Below the pieces are notes generated by a model. That model made no database searches. It was not told where the DNA came from and saw only the letters and a program-made list of their open reading frames with translations. From a virus: 24,333 nt of DNA. The translations under genes were made by a program, and so were the position numbers. Where the stretch lies: positions 1-24,333 of IMG/VR virus record IMGVR_UViG_3300025072_000046; one strand, 5' to 3'. Positions 1-5,155 of the stretch are shown here, piece after piece (within the stretch, counting starts at the first letter, position 1; every line of letters starts with the position of its first letter).

Positions 1-23
1 AAGGTCCATCAGGACCTTTTTTT
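1..23. terminator. Intrinsic terminator, probably bidirectional
   Basis: A perfect 7-bp stem (AAGGTCC at 1-7 with GGACCTT at 12-18) has the loop ATCA and is followed by a T run to position 23. On the plus strand it would end a gene lying to the left of the window. On the minus strand the same stem follows the stop codon of the 35-814 gene, so it could also terminate that gene if the T run continues outside the window, which cannot be seen. Confidence 0.8.
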
Positions 24-34
24 ATTGGGTATTA

Positions 35-814
35 CTACAAACGTATGTTTCTTCCAACGTATGTTTTCCAAGCTTCACTCTTATCATATTTTTGGTTGAT
101 TTTTTCAACAACTTGTGAAGGCAATTCTTCTTTGTCCAAAAAGTCTTTAGTTATTTTACATTTAACAGATGTAATTTCTTCATTCACCAAAGAAACTTTA
201 GCTTTTAACTCATCGATTTGTTTTTGCAATTCTTCCTTTTCTTCCTGTACTTTAACGAACTCCACATTATTACTGAATTCCTCAGTCCAAGCTTCCTCAT
301 AGGTGTTAGAGGTAAATAAGGATACGTGATTTGTAGTGTAGTCACGGTTAATAACGTCTACCGAATTTAATAAGTTGGCATTTAGGTCTGTCATGAGTTG
401 AGAAATCATGTTAGTGGTTAACTCAGGAATACTATCTAGGAACTCTTGATATACCCTCTCGTACTTCTCCATCTTATTTTTTCTCGTACGAATTCCAGTG
501 AATTTAAATTCAAATCTTTTTGATTGATTTACGTGGTAGGTATTCTCCCCACCAGGACAGTCATTCGTATACTTACAAATTTTAATAAGGTCTGGATTGG
601 CAGACTTTAAAATATCTACAGTTTCTGATTTAAGTGTTACATATACTGTTAAGTGGTTAGAACGGTCCAGAACATATTCAGAGTCTACAACTTTTTCACA
701 GTTGTTTGGTGATACGTAAGTTTTAACCACAACGTCATTTTCGGTAATACCCTCTACTACGTTTAAAAACTTGTTTCCGTTCTCAAATAAACTTTCTATT
801 TTCTCTATTTTCAT
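35..814 (-). CDS. Unknown protein with C-terminal coiled coil
   Basis: A 259-residue protein that I do not recognise. The open frame extends upstream to 844, but I start it at 814 (MKIEKIESLF). The longer start would lie inside the -7 element of a clear host-type promoter (842-849), and the short start leaves a normal leader after that promoter. The protein is soluble, with no signal peptide or membrane segment. Residues about 185-225 are rich in E, K, Q and L with heptad-like spacing (around QEEKEELQKQIDELKAK), suggesting a coiled coil and oligomerisation. Two cysteines sit close together in the motif CKYTNDCPGG, but there is no full zinc-binding set. It is transcribed divergently from the HAD gene at 947 and is probably early, judging by its promoter. 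Function is unknown. Confidence 0.8.
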   Translation of the reverse strand: MKIEKIESLFENGNKFLNVVEGITENDVVVKTYVSPNNCEKVVDSEYVLDRSNHLTVYVTLKSETVDILKSANPDLIKICKYTNDCPGGENTYHVNQSKRFEFKFTGIRTRKNKMEKYERVYQEFLDSIPELTTNMISQLMTDLNANLLNSVDVINRDYTTNHVSLFTSNTYEEAWTEEFSNNVEFVKVQEEKEELQKQIDELKAKVSLVNEEITSVKCKITKDFLDKEELPSQVVEKINQKYDKSEAWKTYVGRNIRL

Positions 815-841
815 GTCTTTCCTTTGTCGTTTTGTTATGCA

Positions 842-873
842 CAAATATAAGGGATTTATGTCTAACTACCAAA
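842..873 (-). promoter_or_regulatory. Host-type (Bacteroidota sigma) promoter for 35-814
   Basis: Read on the minus strand: TTTG (870-873), a 20-nt spacer, then TATATTTG (842-849). This matches the known Bacteroidota vegetative consensus TTTG-N19/21-TAnnTTTG. The start codon at 814 lies 27 nt past the -7 element. It argues against the longer reading frame that starts at 844. Confidence 0.75.
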
Positions 874-892
874 TTAAACGTAAAGAATTATC

Positions 893-923
893 TTTATTTA
901 ATGATTTTTTTTTATTATATTTG
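893..923 (+). promoter_or_regulatory. Host-type promoter for 947 gene
   Basis: TATATTTG at 916-923 fits the Bacteroidota -7 consensus TAnnTTTG. The -33 position holds TTTA (893-896, 19-nt spacer), a partial match to TTTG. The ATG at 947 is 23 nt downstream. Confidence 0.65.
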
Positions 924-946
924 TGCTAAACAGTAAAAGACAATAA

Positions 947-1390
947 ATGAAATTAGCACTATTTGATTTTGATAACACACTATTCGAAACACCATATAAT
1001 GAAGACCCAAATTATATGGATAGGCCGCAAAGCCTTTCCACACGTAAATGGAAATTTAAACCAATTCTAGAAACAATTAACGCATATGAGATAAATTCAA
1101 CATGTGACAATACCAAACTTATACTACTCACTAACAGGATTAGTGATGTTTATTTAGAACTTAAATCTATATTAGAGTCCCACGGGTTGAGATTTGACGA
1201 ATATATGACCATTGTCGGGGTTGATGGGGACAGGTCCAAGGGTAACAGATTAAAATCCTTAATTGAAAAGTATGGTGTTGTTACTGAGGTAGAGTATTGG
1301 GAAGATAAGGATAAACATATCGTTGACGTTATGTCTATTATGGAGTCCTACCCTAACATTGCCCTTAAGATAAATAAAGTAACTATTTAA
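947..1390 (+). CDS. Small HAD-family hydrolase (SAK-type RNA-repair-like HAD)
   Basis: A 147-residue HAD-superfamily phosphohydrolase. HAD motif I (FDFDNTLF, nucleophile and general-acid Asp) is at residues 7-14. Motif II is LLTNR, near residue 60. Motif III is probably the Lys in the GNRLK segment. The acidic motif IV lies in EYWEDKDKHI near residue 127. The pattern of motif I followed by a P/W-rich stretch (TPYNEDP...RKW) and the C-terminal ED-x-x-x-H resembles the 'Swiss Army Knife' RNA-repair-associated HAD family, but this is a motif-level judgement. It has a host-type promoter, is probably early, and has no N-terminal extension, unlike the second HAD at 2172. Its last 8 bases overlap the 3' end of the convergent P-loop kinase gene and no terminator is visible between them. 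A phosphatase on nucleotide or nucleic-acid ends is the likely role; the substrate is unknown. Confidence 0.85.
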   Translation: MKLALFDFDNTLFETPYNEDPNYMDRPQSLSTRKWKFKPILETINAYEINSTCDNTKLILLTNRISDVYLELKSILESHGLRFDEYMTIVGVDGDRSKGNRLKSLIEKYGVVTEVEYWEDKDKHIVDVMSIMESYPNIALKINKVTI

Positions 1391-2036
1391 TTCTATTTAT
1401 ACTACCACTAGCTCTTTCACCAACACCCAAGTCGTGTGTATTATCTACAATCCAATAATTGTCTACCATAGGTATTAGGTCTTTAACTACCCGCCTAACT
1501 TTATCATGGTAATCTATAACCATATCTCTAGGTAAACTACGGTCACGCTCTTGATTTCTATTTAAAGCTTTATCTAGTTCTGTCACTACGTGGACAATAG
1601 TCACATTATACCCATTTTCTTTAGCTAGATTAATTACATCGTTCATGACCCCTCTTTGTCCACCACCCGCATCGTAAACTATGTTAGGCATGTGCCCTCT
1701 TTCTACTCCTATAAAATTCTTCAAAAACTTAATGGTTAAATTTCTAGGGTCTGATGTGGTGTGAGACATATCTAGTATTTTAGCGTACCCTTCTTCTGTT
1801 GAAATGTTTTCTTTCCACTGGTCCCCCCATAAATTTTTAGCTAACGAAACTCTATAGTTATCTACATTAAATTGTTTATAGTCGGGCAGGTCTATAAAAT
1901 TCTGGGTAACATAACTTTTGCCAGCTCCAGGACCACCAGCTATAATTACAAAATTACCCTTAGGGTTGTCAAAACCTACCATCTTTGACTCAACCAACAT
2001 CAACTTTTTAATTTTATTAATCTCTTTAAGTAACAT
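1383..2036 (-). CDS. P-loop kinase, T4 polynucleotide-kinase/zeta-toxin type
   Basis: A 217-residue P-loop phosphotransferase. Walker A is GGPGAGKS at residues 34-41. D59-x-x-R62 (in FNVDNYR) lies 19-22 residues after the Walker lysine, close to D35/R38 of T4 polynucleotide kinase, which bind the 5'-OH acceptor. D122 (IVYDAGGGQR) follows, then a lid-like R160-N-x-x-R164-x-x-x-x-P169 segment resembling RNSKRGTKAVP of T4 Pnk. I infer a 5'-OH polynucleotide kinase; other zeta-toxin-like kinases are an alternative. Upstream of the kinase core is a lysine-rich amphipathic N-terminus (residues 1-18) containing LVE at 14-16, a T4-style LxE prohead-protease site. A TATTTATA element sits 7 nt upstream of the start on the same strand. 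It is divergent from the HAD phosphatase at 2172, as if the two halves of Pnkp were split. Confidence 0.85.
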   Translation of the reverse strand: MLLKEINKIKKLMLVESKMVGFDNPKGNFVIIAGGPGAGKSYVTQNFIDLPDYKQFNVDNYRVSLAKNLWGDQWKENISTEEGYAKILDMSHTTSDPRNLTIKFLKNFIGVERGHMPNIVYDAGGGQRGVMNDVINLAKENGYNVTIVHVVTELDKALNRNQERDRSLPRDMVIDYHDKVRRVVKDLIPMVDNYWIVDNTHDLGVGERASGSINRIK

Positions 2037-2043
2037 ATCTACA

Positions 2044-2051
2044 TATAAATA
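2044..2051 (-). promoter_or_regulatory. TATTTATA late-type promoter motif (minus strand)
   Basis: The plus strand reads TATAAATA, so TATTTATA reads toward the 1383-2036 gene, whose start codon is 7 nt away. Its presence on the minus strand in front of a minus-strand gene supports a directional role. If it is a -10 element, the transcript would be almost leaderless. Confidence 0.5.
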
Positions 2052-2059
2052 TATTTATT
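2052..2059 (+). promoter_or_regulatory. TATTTATT late-type motif upstream of 2172
   Basis: TATTTATT lies directly next to the minus-strand motif, back to back. The next plus-strand start is at 2172, 112 nt downstream, so it would imply a long leader. The rest of 2060-2171 shows no other clear promoter, only AT-rich sequence and a very short MIYGMSYG frame. Confidence 0.35.
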
Positions 2060-2134
2060 AATAAGAATATTATAAAAAATATAATTACAAAATCGTGCCT
2101 ACCTAAGGATTAAAACTTTTAACGGTACTTATAT

Positions 2135-2147
2135 GATATATGGAATG
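2135..2147 (+). repeat. 13-bp direct repeat copy 1 (GATATATGGAATG)
   Basis: The sequence recurs exactly at 2888-2900. Both copies lie in the non-coding stretch downstream of a TATTTATW motif, on either side of the HAD gene. They may be the remains of a duplication or recombination; function is unknown. Confidence 0.5.
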
Positions 2148-2171
2148 TCCTATGGGTAAAATTTTAAATAA

Positions 2172-2840
2172 ATGAATTACATTAGAAGAATACTTAGAGA
2201 GTATACGGAACAACCTTTAAATGAGTTAGCTAAAACTAATCGTTTAATTCTTTTAGACGTGGACGACACACTACTTAAACCTACTGGAGTATACATCTAT
2301 AGAAACTTACCTTCAGATAGTGAAGAAGTGACTTTAACCCCGTACGAATACGGATTAGAACATGTAACGCAAGACACAAAACAATATTACGATTACCGAG
2401 ATTTTATGGACCCCGTAAAGACCCAACAGTCTATTGAAAAAGCAGAACCCATAGTAGCTAACCTATCTGTAATGGATGACTATCTAAAATTAGGACATCA
2501 GATTGGAATACTAACCGCAAGGTCTAACGAAGACATTGTATATGATGGGTTAAGACAATTCTTAATGTATAAAGACAGTAAGGGGAATTTGGTCCCAATA
2601 GGTGACAGGTTATCTAGAGAAAATGTGTACGCTATAAATGATATAGACCGAGTTAGGACTCTTGAATCGGAAACAGATTATGAAAAGAAAGCTGAGGTAG
2701 TAGAAAAACTTTTAACTAAGTATGATGAAATAGTTTTCATAGATGATGATATGAAAAATATTAAACAAATGAAACTATTAAAGAGAGATTTACCGGAAAA
2801 GCTTGCTAATAAATTATTTGTAATGCATGCTAAAGAATAA
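2172..2840 (+). CDS. HAD-family phosphatase with N-terminal targeting-like extension
   Basis: A 222-residue HAD-superfamily phosphatase. Motif I is DVDDT at residues 29-33 (nucleophile D29, general acid D31). Motif II is GILTARS near residue 115. Motif III is probably a Lys of the YEKKAE segment near residue 175. Motif IV is VFIDDDMKN near residue 190. It is like the 3'-phosphatase half of T4 Pnkp, and the neighbouring divergent gene encodes a Pnk-like kinase, so the pair may act together in end healing of RNA or DNA. The protein opens with MNYIRRILREYTEQPLNE before the HAD core. This basic amphipathic stretch contains LRE (8-10) and LNE (16-18), both of the LxE form that the T4 prohead protease gp21 cuts. 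I infer possible packaging in the head. The cap region between motifs I and II is about 80 residues and is not recognised. Substrate unknown. Confidence 0.85.
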   Translation: MNYIRRILREYTEQPLNELAKTNRLILLDVDDTLLKPTGVYIYRNLPSDSEEVTLTPYEYGLEHVTQDTKQYYDYRDFMDPVKTQQSIEKAEPIVANLSVMDDYLKLGHQIGILTARSNEDIVYDGLRQFLMYKDSKGNLVPIGDRLSRENVYAINDIDRVRTLESETDYEKKAEVVEKLLTKYDEIVFIDDDMKNIKQMKLLKRDLPEKLANKLFVMHAKE

Positions 2841-2853
2841 AGTCTTTAAGAAG

Positions 2854-2867
2854 TATTTATATAAATA
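2854..2867 (+). promoter_or_regulatory. Palindromic TATTTATATAAATA element
   Basis: A perfect 14-bp palindrome that contains the TATTTATA motif on both strands, 13 bp after the stop codon of the HAD gene. No start codon follows closely; the tail tube gene begins 122 nt later. It may be an accessory late promoter for the tail tube operon. On the minus strand it would face the 3' end of the HAD gene. Confidence 0.35.
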
Positions 2868-2887
2868 TAATAGCTTTTATGCTAGTA

Positions 2888-2900
2888 GATATATGGAATG
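2888..2900 (+). repeat. 13-bp direct repeat copy 2 (GATATATGGAATG)
   Basis: An exact copy of 2135-2147. It lies in the 149-bp gap between the HAD gene and the tail tube gene. The same gap holds a weak bulged stem (GGGTTAATC at 2917-2925 with GATT at 2931-2934 and AACCC at 2941-2945). Confidence 0.5.
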
Positions 2901-2948
2901 AGAAAAATAAAGTAAAGGGTTAATCTAGTCGATTTTTAAAAACCCGTA

Positions 2949-2956
2949 TATTTATT
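2949..2956 (+). promoter_or_regulatory. TATTTATT late-type promoter motif for tail tube
   Basis: TATTTATT starts 41 nt upstream of the tail tube ATG. It is followed by an A-rich leader typical of Bacteroidota translation starts. Confidence 0.5.
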
Positions 2957-2989
2957 AAGAAATAACAATACAAAACAAAAAAAACTAAC

Positions 2990-3478
2990 ATGGCTGACTT
3001 ATTAATGAAAATGCCCATACCGTATGAACCTAAAAAGAAAAATAGGTTTATCTTAAGATTCCCTTCTTCATTGGGCATTAATGAGTGGTATGTGGAAAGT
3101 ACTTCGAGACCTGCTGTTAACATTAATCCAGTAGAAATCCCTTTCTTAAACACTTCTACATATGTGGCAGGTAGATTTACATGGAACACTATTAGTGTGA
3201 CATTTAGAGACCCTATAGGGCCATCAGCAGCACAAGCTCTAATGGAGTGGGTAAGATTACACGCAGAATCAGTAACAGGTAGAATGGGTTACGCTGCGGG
3301 TTATAAAAAAGACATTGATTTAGAGATGCTAGACCCTACTGGTGTGGTTGTAGAAAAGTGGATAATGCAAGGGACATTCTTAACCGATGTAAACTTTGAT
3401 AGTTTGGGTTACAGTGATGATGCAATAGCTAGTATATCAGCAACTCTAAGACCAGATAGATGTATTTTAGTATACTAA
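2990..3478 (+). CDS. gp19: Tail tube protein (T4 gp19-like)
   Basis: A 162-residue protein, close to the 163 residues of T4 gp19, which forms the hexameric rings of the inner tail tube. Recognisable gp19-type features are the N-terminal KKNRFILRFP strand, the membrane- and cell-independent beta-barrel pattern, the SVTFRDPIGPSAAQALMEW segment near residues 69-87, the LEMLDPTGVVVEKW strand pair, and a C-terminal strand with aspartate- and serine-rich turns (FDSLGYSDD). The start ATG follows the A-rich leader AAAAAAAACTAAC. The gene is expressed alone: a late-type motif lies upstream, and a strong terminator follows 21 nt after the stop. This suits the high copy number needed for tube protein. 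Confidence in the family is high. Confidence 0.92.
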   Translation: MADLLMKMPIPYEPKKKNRFILRFPSSLGINEWYVESTSRPAVNINPVEIPFLNTSTYVAGRFTWNTISVTFRDPIGPSAAQALMEWVRLHAESVTGRMGYAAGYKKDIDLEMLDPTGVVVEKWIMQGTFLTDVNFDSLGYSDDAIASISATLRPDRCILVY

Positions 3479-3499
3479 TAGTATAAACATATTAAGATT

Positions 3500-3527
3500 A
3501 AGACCCACACTAAGTTGTGGGTCTTTT
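3500..3527. terminator. Intrinsic terminator between convergent genes
   Basis: AAGACCCAC (3500-3508) pairs perfectly with GTGGGTCTT (3517-3525), with A3509-T3516 adding a tenth pair. The loop has 6 nt and a T-rich tail follows on the plus strand. It ends the tail tube transcript. The stop codon of the minus-strand 3510-4139 gene lies in its loop (3510-3512). The minus-strand tail is less T-rich, so termination there would be weaker. Confidence 0.85.
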
Positions 3528-4139
3528 ATTTAATGGGGCTAAATTTTTATTTTTGGGATAAGGTTCTTCTCCCCATAAACAGTTTAATGTTTTATCGAAC
3601 ACTAGTAGGTATCGGTGTTTACGGTCACGAGCTCTCCACTTTCCTTTTTTTCCTTTCACGGGACCTCTTTGGTGTTTAACAAAAGAACCATCCTCCATTT
3701 CGAACCAAAAATCCTTTTTAAATGAAGTTAAACCGTAGTATTTGAAATTTGTCGCTTGATATATGAATCCCGTATGTAACGACGAATCAGCGTAGGATAA
3801 AATAGACTTTACCTCAGTTTTTTTTCTTAACAACTTAATTGATTTGGAAACAAACCAAGATAAAACATTTTTTTCTTTAATTGTGGGGCTAAGGCACAAT
3901 CTACCTAACTCATAAACACCCCCCTGTTCATCTCTCTTTAACCCAAAACAACCCTTTAATGTCTCAGGTACGGAAGGGGAGTGAAAGATGCAGACACCAA
4001 CCAATTCAGAGTCTTTATATAACCCAAAATTAAATCCACTTCTAAATCCTTTACTTTGTTTGTTTAAATAATGATATTGTGAAAGTATGGACTTACACAA
4101 ATCTTTACTTATCATTTGTATGTTATAGGTTTTATCCAT
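3510..4139 (-). CDS. Mom-like DNA modification protein (GNAT-type)
   Basis: A 209-residue protein with the signature of the phage Mu Mom family. Features are the YHYLN segment near residue 24, an ELVGVCIFHSP strand near 45-55, the core YELGRLCLSP near 85, a helix following NVLSWFVSKSI, and the family hallmark SYADSSLHTGFIYQATNF near 115-132. It ends with a basic KHRYL tail, also common in the family. Mu Mom has a GNAT fold and modifies adenine in phage DNA to a carbamoylmethyl derivative, which blocks restriction enzymes; the same role is inferred here. The gene is an insertion against the direction of the tail genes and has its own host-type promoter. A GNAT enzyme acting on another substrate is the alternative. 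Confidence 0.82.
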   Translation of the reverse strand: MDKTYNIQMISKDLCKSILSQYHYLNKQSKGFRSGFNFGLYKDSELVGVCIFHSPSVPETLKGCFGLKRDEQGGVYELGRLCLSPTIKEKNVLSWFVSKSIKLLRKKTEVKSILSYADSSLHTGFIYQATNFKYYGLTSFKKDFWFEMEDGSFVKHQRGPVKGKKGKWRARDRKHRYLLVFDKTLNCLWGEEPYPKNKNLAPLNKRPTT

Positions 4140-4153
4140 TATGATAATTATAG

Positions 4154-4188
4154 CAAAAATAAATTAAAAAGTACATAAAATAAACAAA
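4154..4188 (-). promoter_or_regulatory. Host-type promoter for the Mom-like gene
   Basis: Read on the minus strand: TTTG (4185-4188), a 23-nt spacer, then TATTTTTG (4154-4161), matching TAnnTTTG. The Mom-like ATG at 4139 is 14 nt further. The -33 element overlaps the ATG of the divergent 4188 gene. Confidence 0.6.
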
Positions 4189-4964
4189 TGGACCCAAGAG
4201 AATACTCAGACCCAACCCAAACGAACATACCATATGATGTGGTTCCTCTCCCGTCTAAAGGAATGTTCTACCAGAATAAGTTAGAGTCTGTAAAGGTAAC
4301 ATATTTAACCGCATCAGACGAAAACCTTCTCAGTTCTCCTAATATAGTAGAAAGTGGAAACATAATAGACGAATTATTAAGAAGAAAGATTTTAGGAAGT
4401 GAGGTGAATATTACAGAAATGTTAGAATGTGATAAACAAGCGGTTCTAATATTTTTACGTAACACTGCTTTCGGAGCGACATATGAGTTTACACTAACTG
4501 ACCCCAAAACAAAAGAATCCTTTAACCACACACACGATTTAAGTAGTGTTAGTATGAAAGAGTTTAATTTAATAGCGGACGAAAAAGGAGAATTTTCCTA
4601 CTCCCTACCCATAACTAAAAAAATAGTTAAATTTAAATTTTTAAGTTCTACACAAGAAACGGAACTATCAAACATAGACTCACAATATGAAGGTAGAATT
4701 TCACCTAAAGTTACAAGAAGACTGGAATATCTTATACAAGAGATAGAAGGTGAAAGAGACAAAGGTAATTTAGCACAAATGATTCAATCAATGCCAATAA
4801 AAGATTCTCAGGGGTTTAGAAACTACGTTAAAGACAACGAACCTGGGTTGGATTTAAAAGTAACAGTAAGGGCACCGTCAGGAGAAGAGGTCACAACTTC
4901 GGTTGTGCTTGGTGCCCATTTTTTTCGTCCTTTCTTCGGAATACAGGCAGGGCGTGCTGGATGA
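4188..4964 (+). CDS. gp26: Baseplate hub assembly protein, gp26-like (upstream frame)
   Basis: A 258-residue product of the zero frame. Features typical of T4-type gp26-like baseplate assembly proteins are the N-terminal PLPSKGMFY motif near residues 21-29, the VTYLTASDENLL segment, a D-rich LECDKQAVLIFLRNTAFGATYEF segment near 84-106, and a C-terminal LGAHFF that resembles the FF-ending tail of the family. T4 gp26 is an assembly factor for the central baseplate hub. No TATTTAT or host-type promoter is visible in the 48 bp upstream, although the terminator at 3500-3527 should stop read-through from the tail tube gene. The last 12 residues after FF are encoded in the overlap with a second frame, and a hairpin plus T7 run precedes them, so two products are likely: this short form and a fusion of about 310 residues. 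Confidence 0.8.
   Translation: MDPREYSDPTQTNIPYDVVPLPSKGMFYQNKLESVKVTYLTASDENLLSSPNIVESGNIIDELLRRKILGSEVNITEMLECDKQAVLIFLRNTAFGATYEFTLTDPKTKESFNHTHDLSSVSMKEFNLIADEKGEFSYSLPITKKIVKFKFLSSTQETELSNIDSQYEGRISPKVTRRLEYLIQEIEGERDKGNLAQMIQSMPIKDSQGFRNYVKDNEPGLDLKVTVRAPSGEEVTTSVVLGAHFFRPFFGIQAGRAG
4870..4925 (+). promoter_or_regulatory. UUCG-capped hairpin plus T7 run: candidate frame-change element
   Basis: An outer perfect 7-bp stem (GGGCACC 4870-4876 with GGTGCCC 4911-4917) encloses an inner perfect 6-bp stem (CACAAC 4892-4897 with GTTGTG 4902-4907) capped by the very stable C(UUCG)G tetraloop. One A and then seven T follow (4919-4925). It looks like an intrinsic terminator, yet it lies inside the gp26-like coding region and exactly where the reading must shift by +1 (or -2) to enter the downstream frame. 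It may act by ribosomal frameshifting or by hairpin-stimulated transcriptional slippage (T7 to T6). Confidence 0.65.
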
Positions 4965-5121
4965 AATCTATTATCTAGTAAAATTCGCAAATTTTAATCA
5001 CAAAGACTTAACAAATATGCCTGTTTATGAACGTAGGTATTATCTTAGTAAACTTATAGAAGAGTTTGACAAGAAAAAAGAAGCTGCAGAAAAACAAAAG
5101 AACAAGTCTGGAGGATTTTAA
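4903..5121 (+). CDS. Downstream frame, probably expressed as a fusion to the gp26-like protein
   Basis: This frame is open from 4870 (after a TAA at 4867) to 5121. Its only possible early starts are TTG 4903 or GTG 4912; the first in-frame ATG is at 5017, which would remove most of the protein. The encoded segment (EYRQGVLDEIYYL, NMPVYERRYYLSKL, then a charged Lys/Glu tail) looks like real protein: a helical domain resembling the small gp51-like or tail-assembly proteins found beside gp26 in T4-like phages. If reading shifts +1 after TTT TTT at 4920-4925, residues 1-246 of the gp26-like protein join VLSSEYRQG and about 60 more residues. Alternatives are independent TTG initiation, or an extra T in the assembled sequence (T6 would give one continuous gene). 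Confidence 0.7.
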   Translation: MCLVPIFFVLSSEYRQGVLDEIYYLVKFANFNHKDLTNMPVYERRYYLSKLIEEFDKKKEAAEKQKNKSGGF

Positions 5122-5136
5122 AAGTAGATAGTTATC

Positions 5137-5144
5137 TATTTATA
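5137..5144 (+). promoter_or_regulatory. TATTTATA late-type promoter motif for tape measure gene
   Basis: TATTTATA in the 34-bp gap after the downstream frame, 11 nt before the ATG at 5156. It is followed by TATAAAAAAG. Confidence 0.5.
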
Positions 5145-5155
5145 TAAAAAAGACT

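Larger units (their letters stand above)
839..926. repeat. 12-bp inverted repeat spanning two divergent promoters
   Basis: GCACAAATATAA at 839-850 and TTATATTTGTGC at 915-926 are exact reverse complements separated by 64 bp. Each arm holds the -7 element of one of the two divergent promoters, so the repeat most simply reflects two copies of the same promoter core, TTATATTTGTGC. An operator role is possible. Confidence 0.8.

Noticed and set aside
45-302. Plus-strand open frame opposite the 35-814 gene
   Set aside because: Its Ser/Cys-rich translation mirrors the Glu/Lys-rich coiled coil of the minus-strand gene, which has a textbook promoter.
815-844. Extended N-terminus (10 residues) of the 35-814 gene
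   Set aside because: The longer start codon falls within the -7 promoter element, so the transcript would begin after it.
2133-2159. Eight-codon frame MIYGMSYG
   Set aside because: Too short to support as a gene; part of it is the 13-bp repeat.
2920-3189. Minus-strand open frame of 89 residues with hydrophobic stretches
   Set aside because: It lies opposite the clearly identified tail tube gene and its leader, and has no promoter or protein-family feature.
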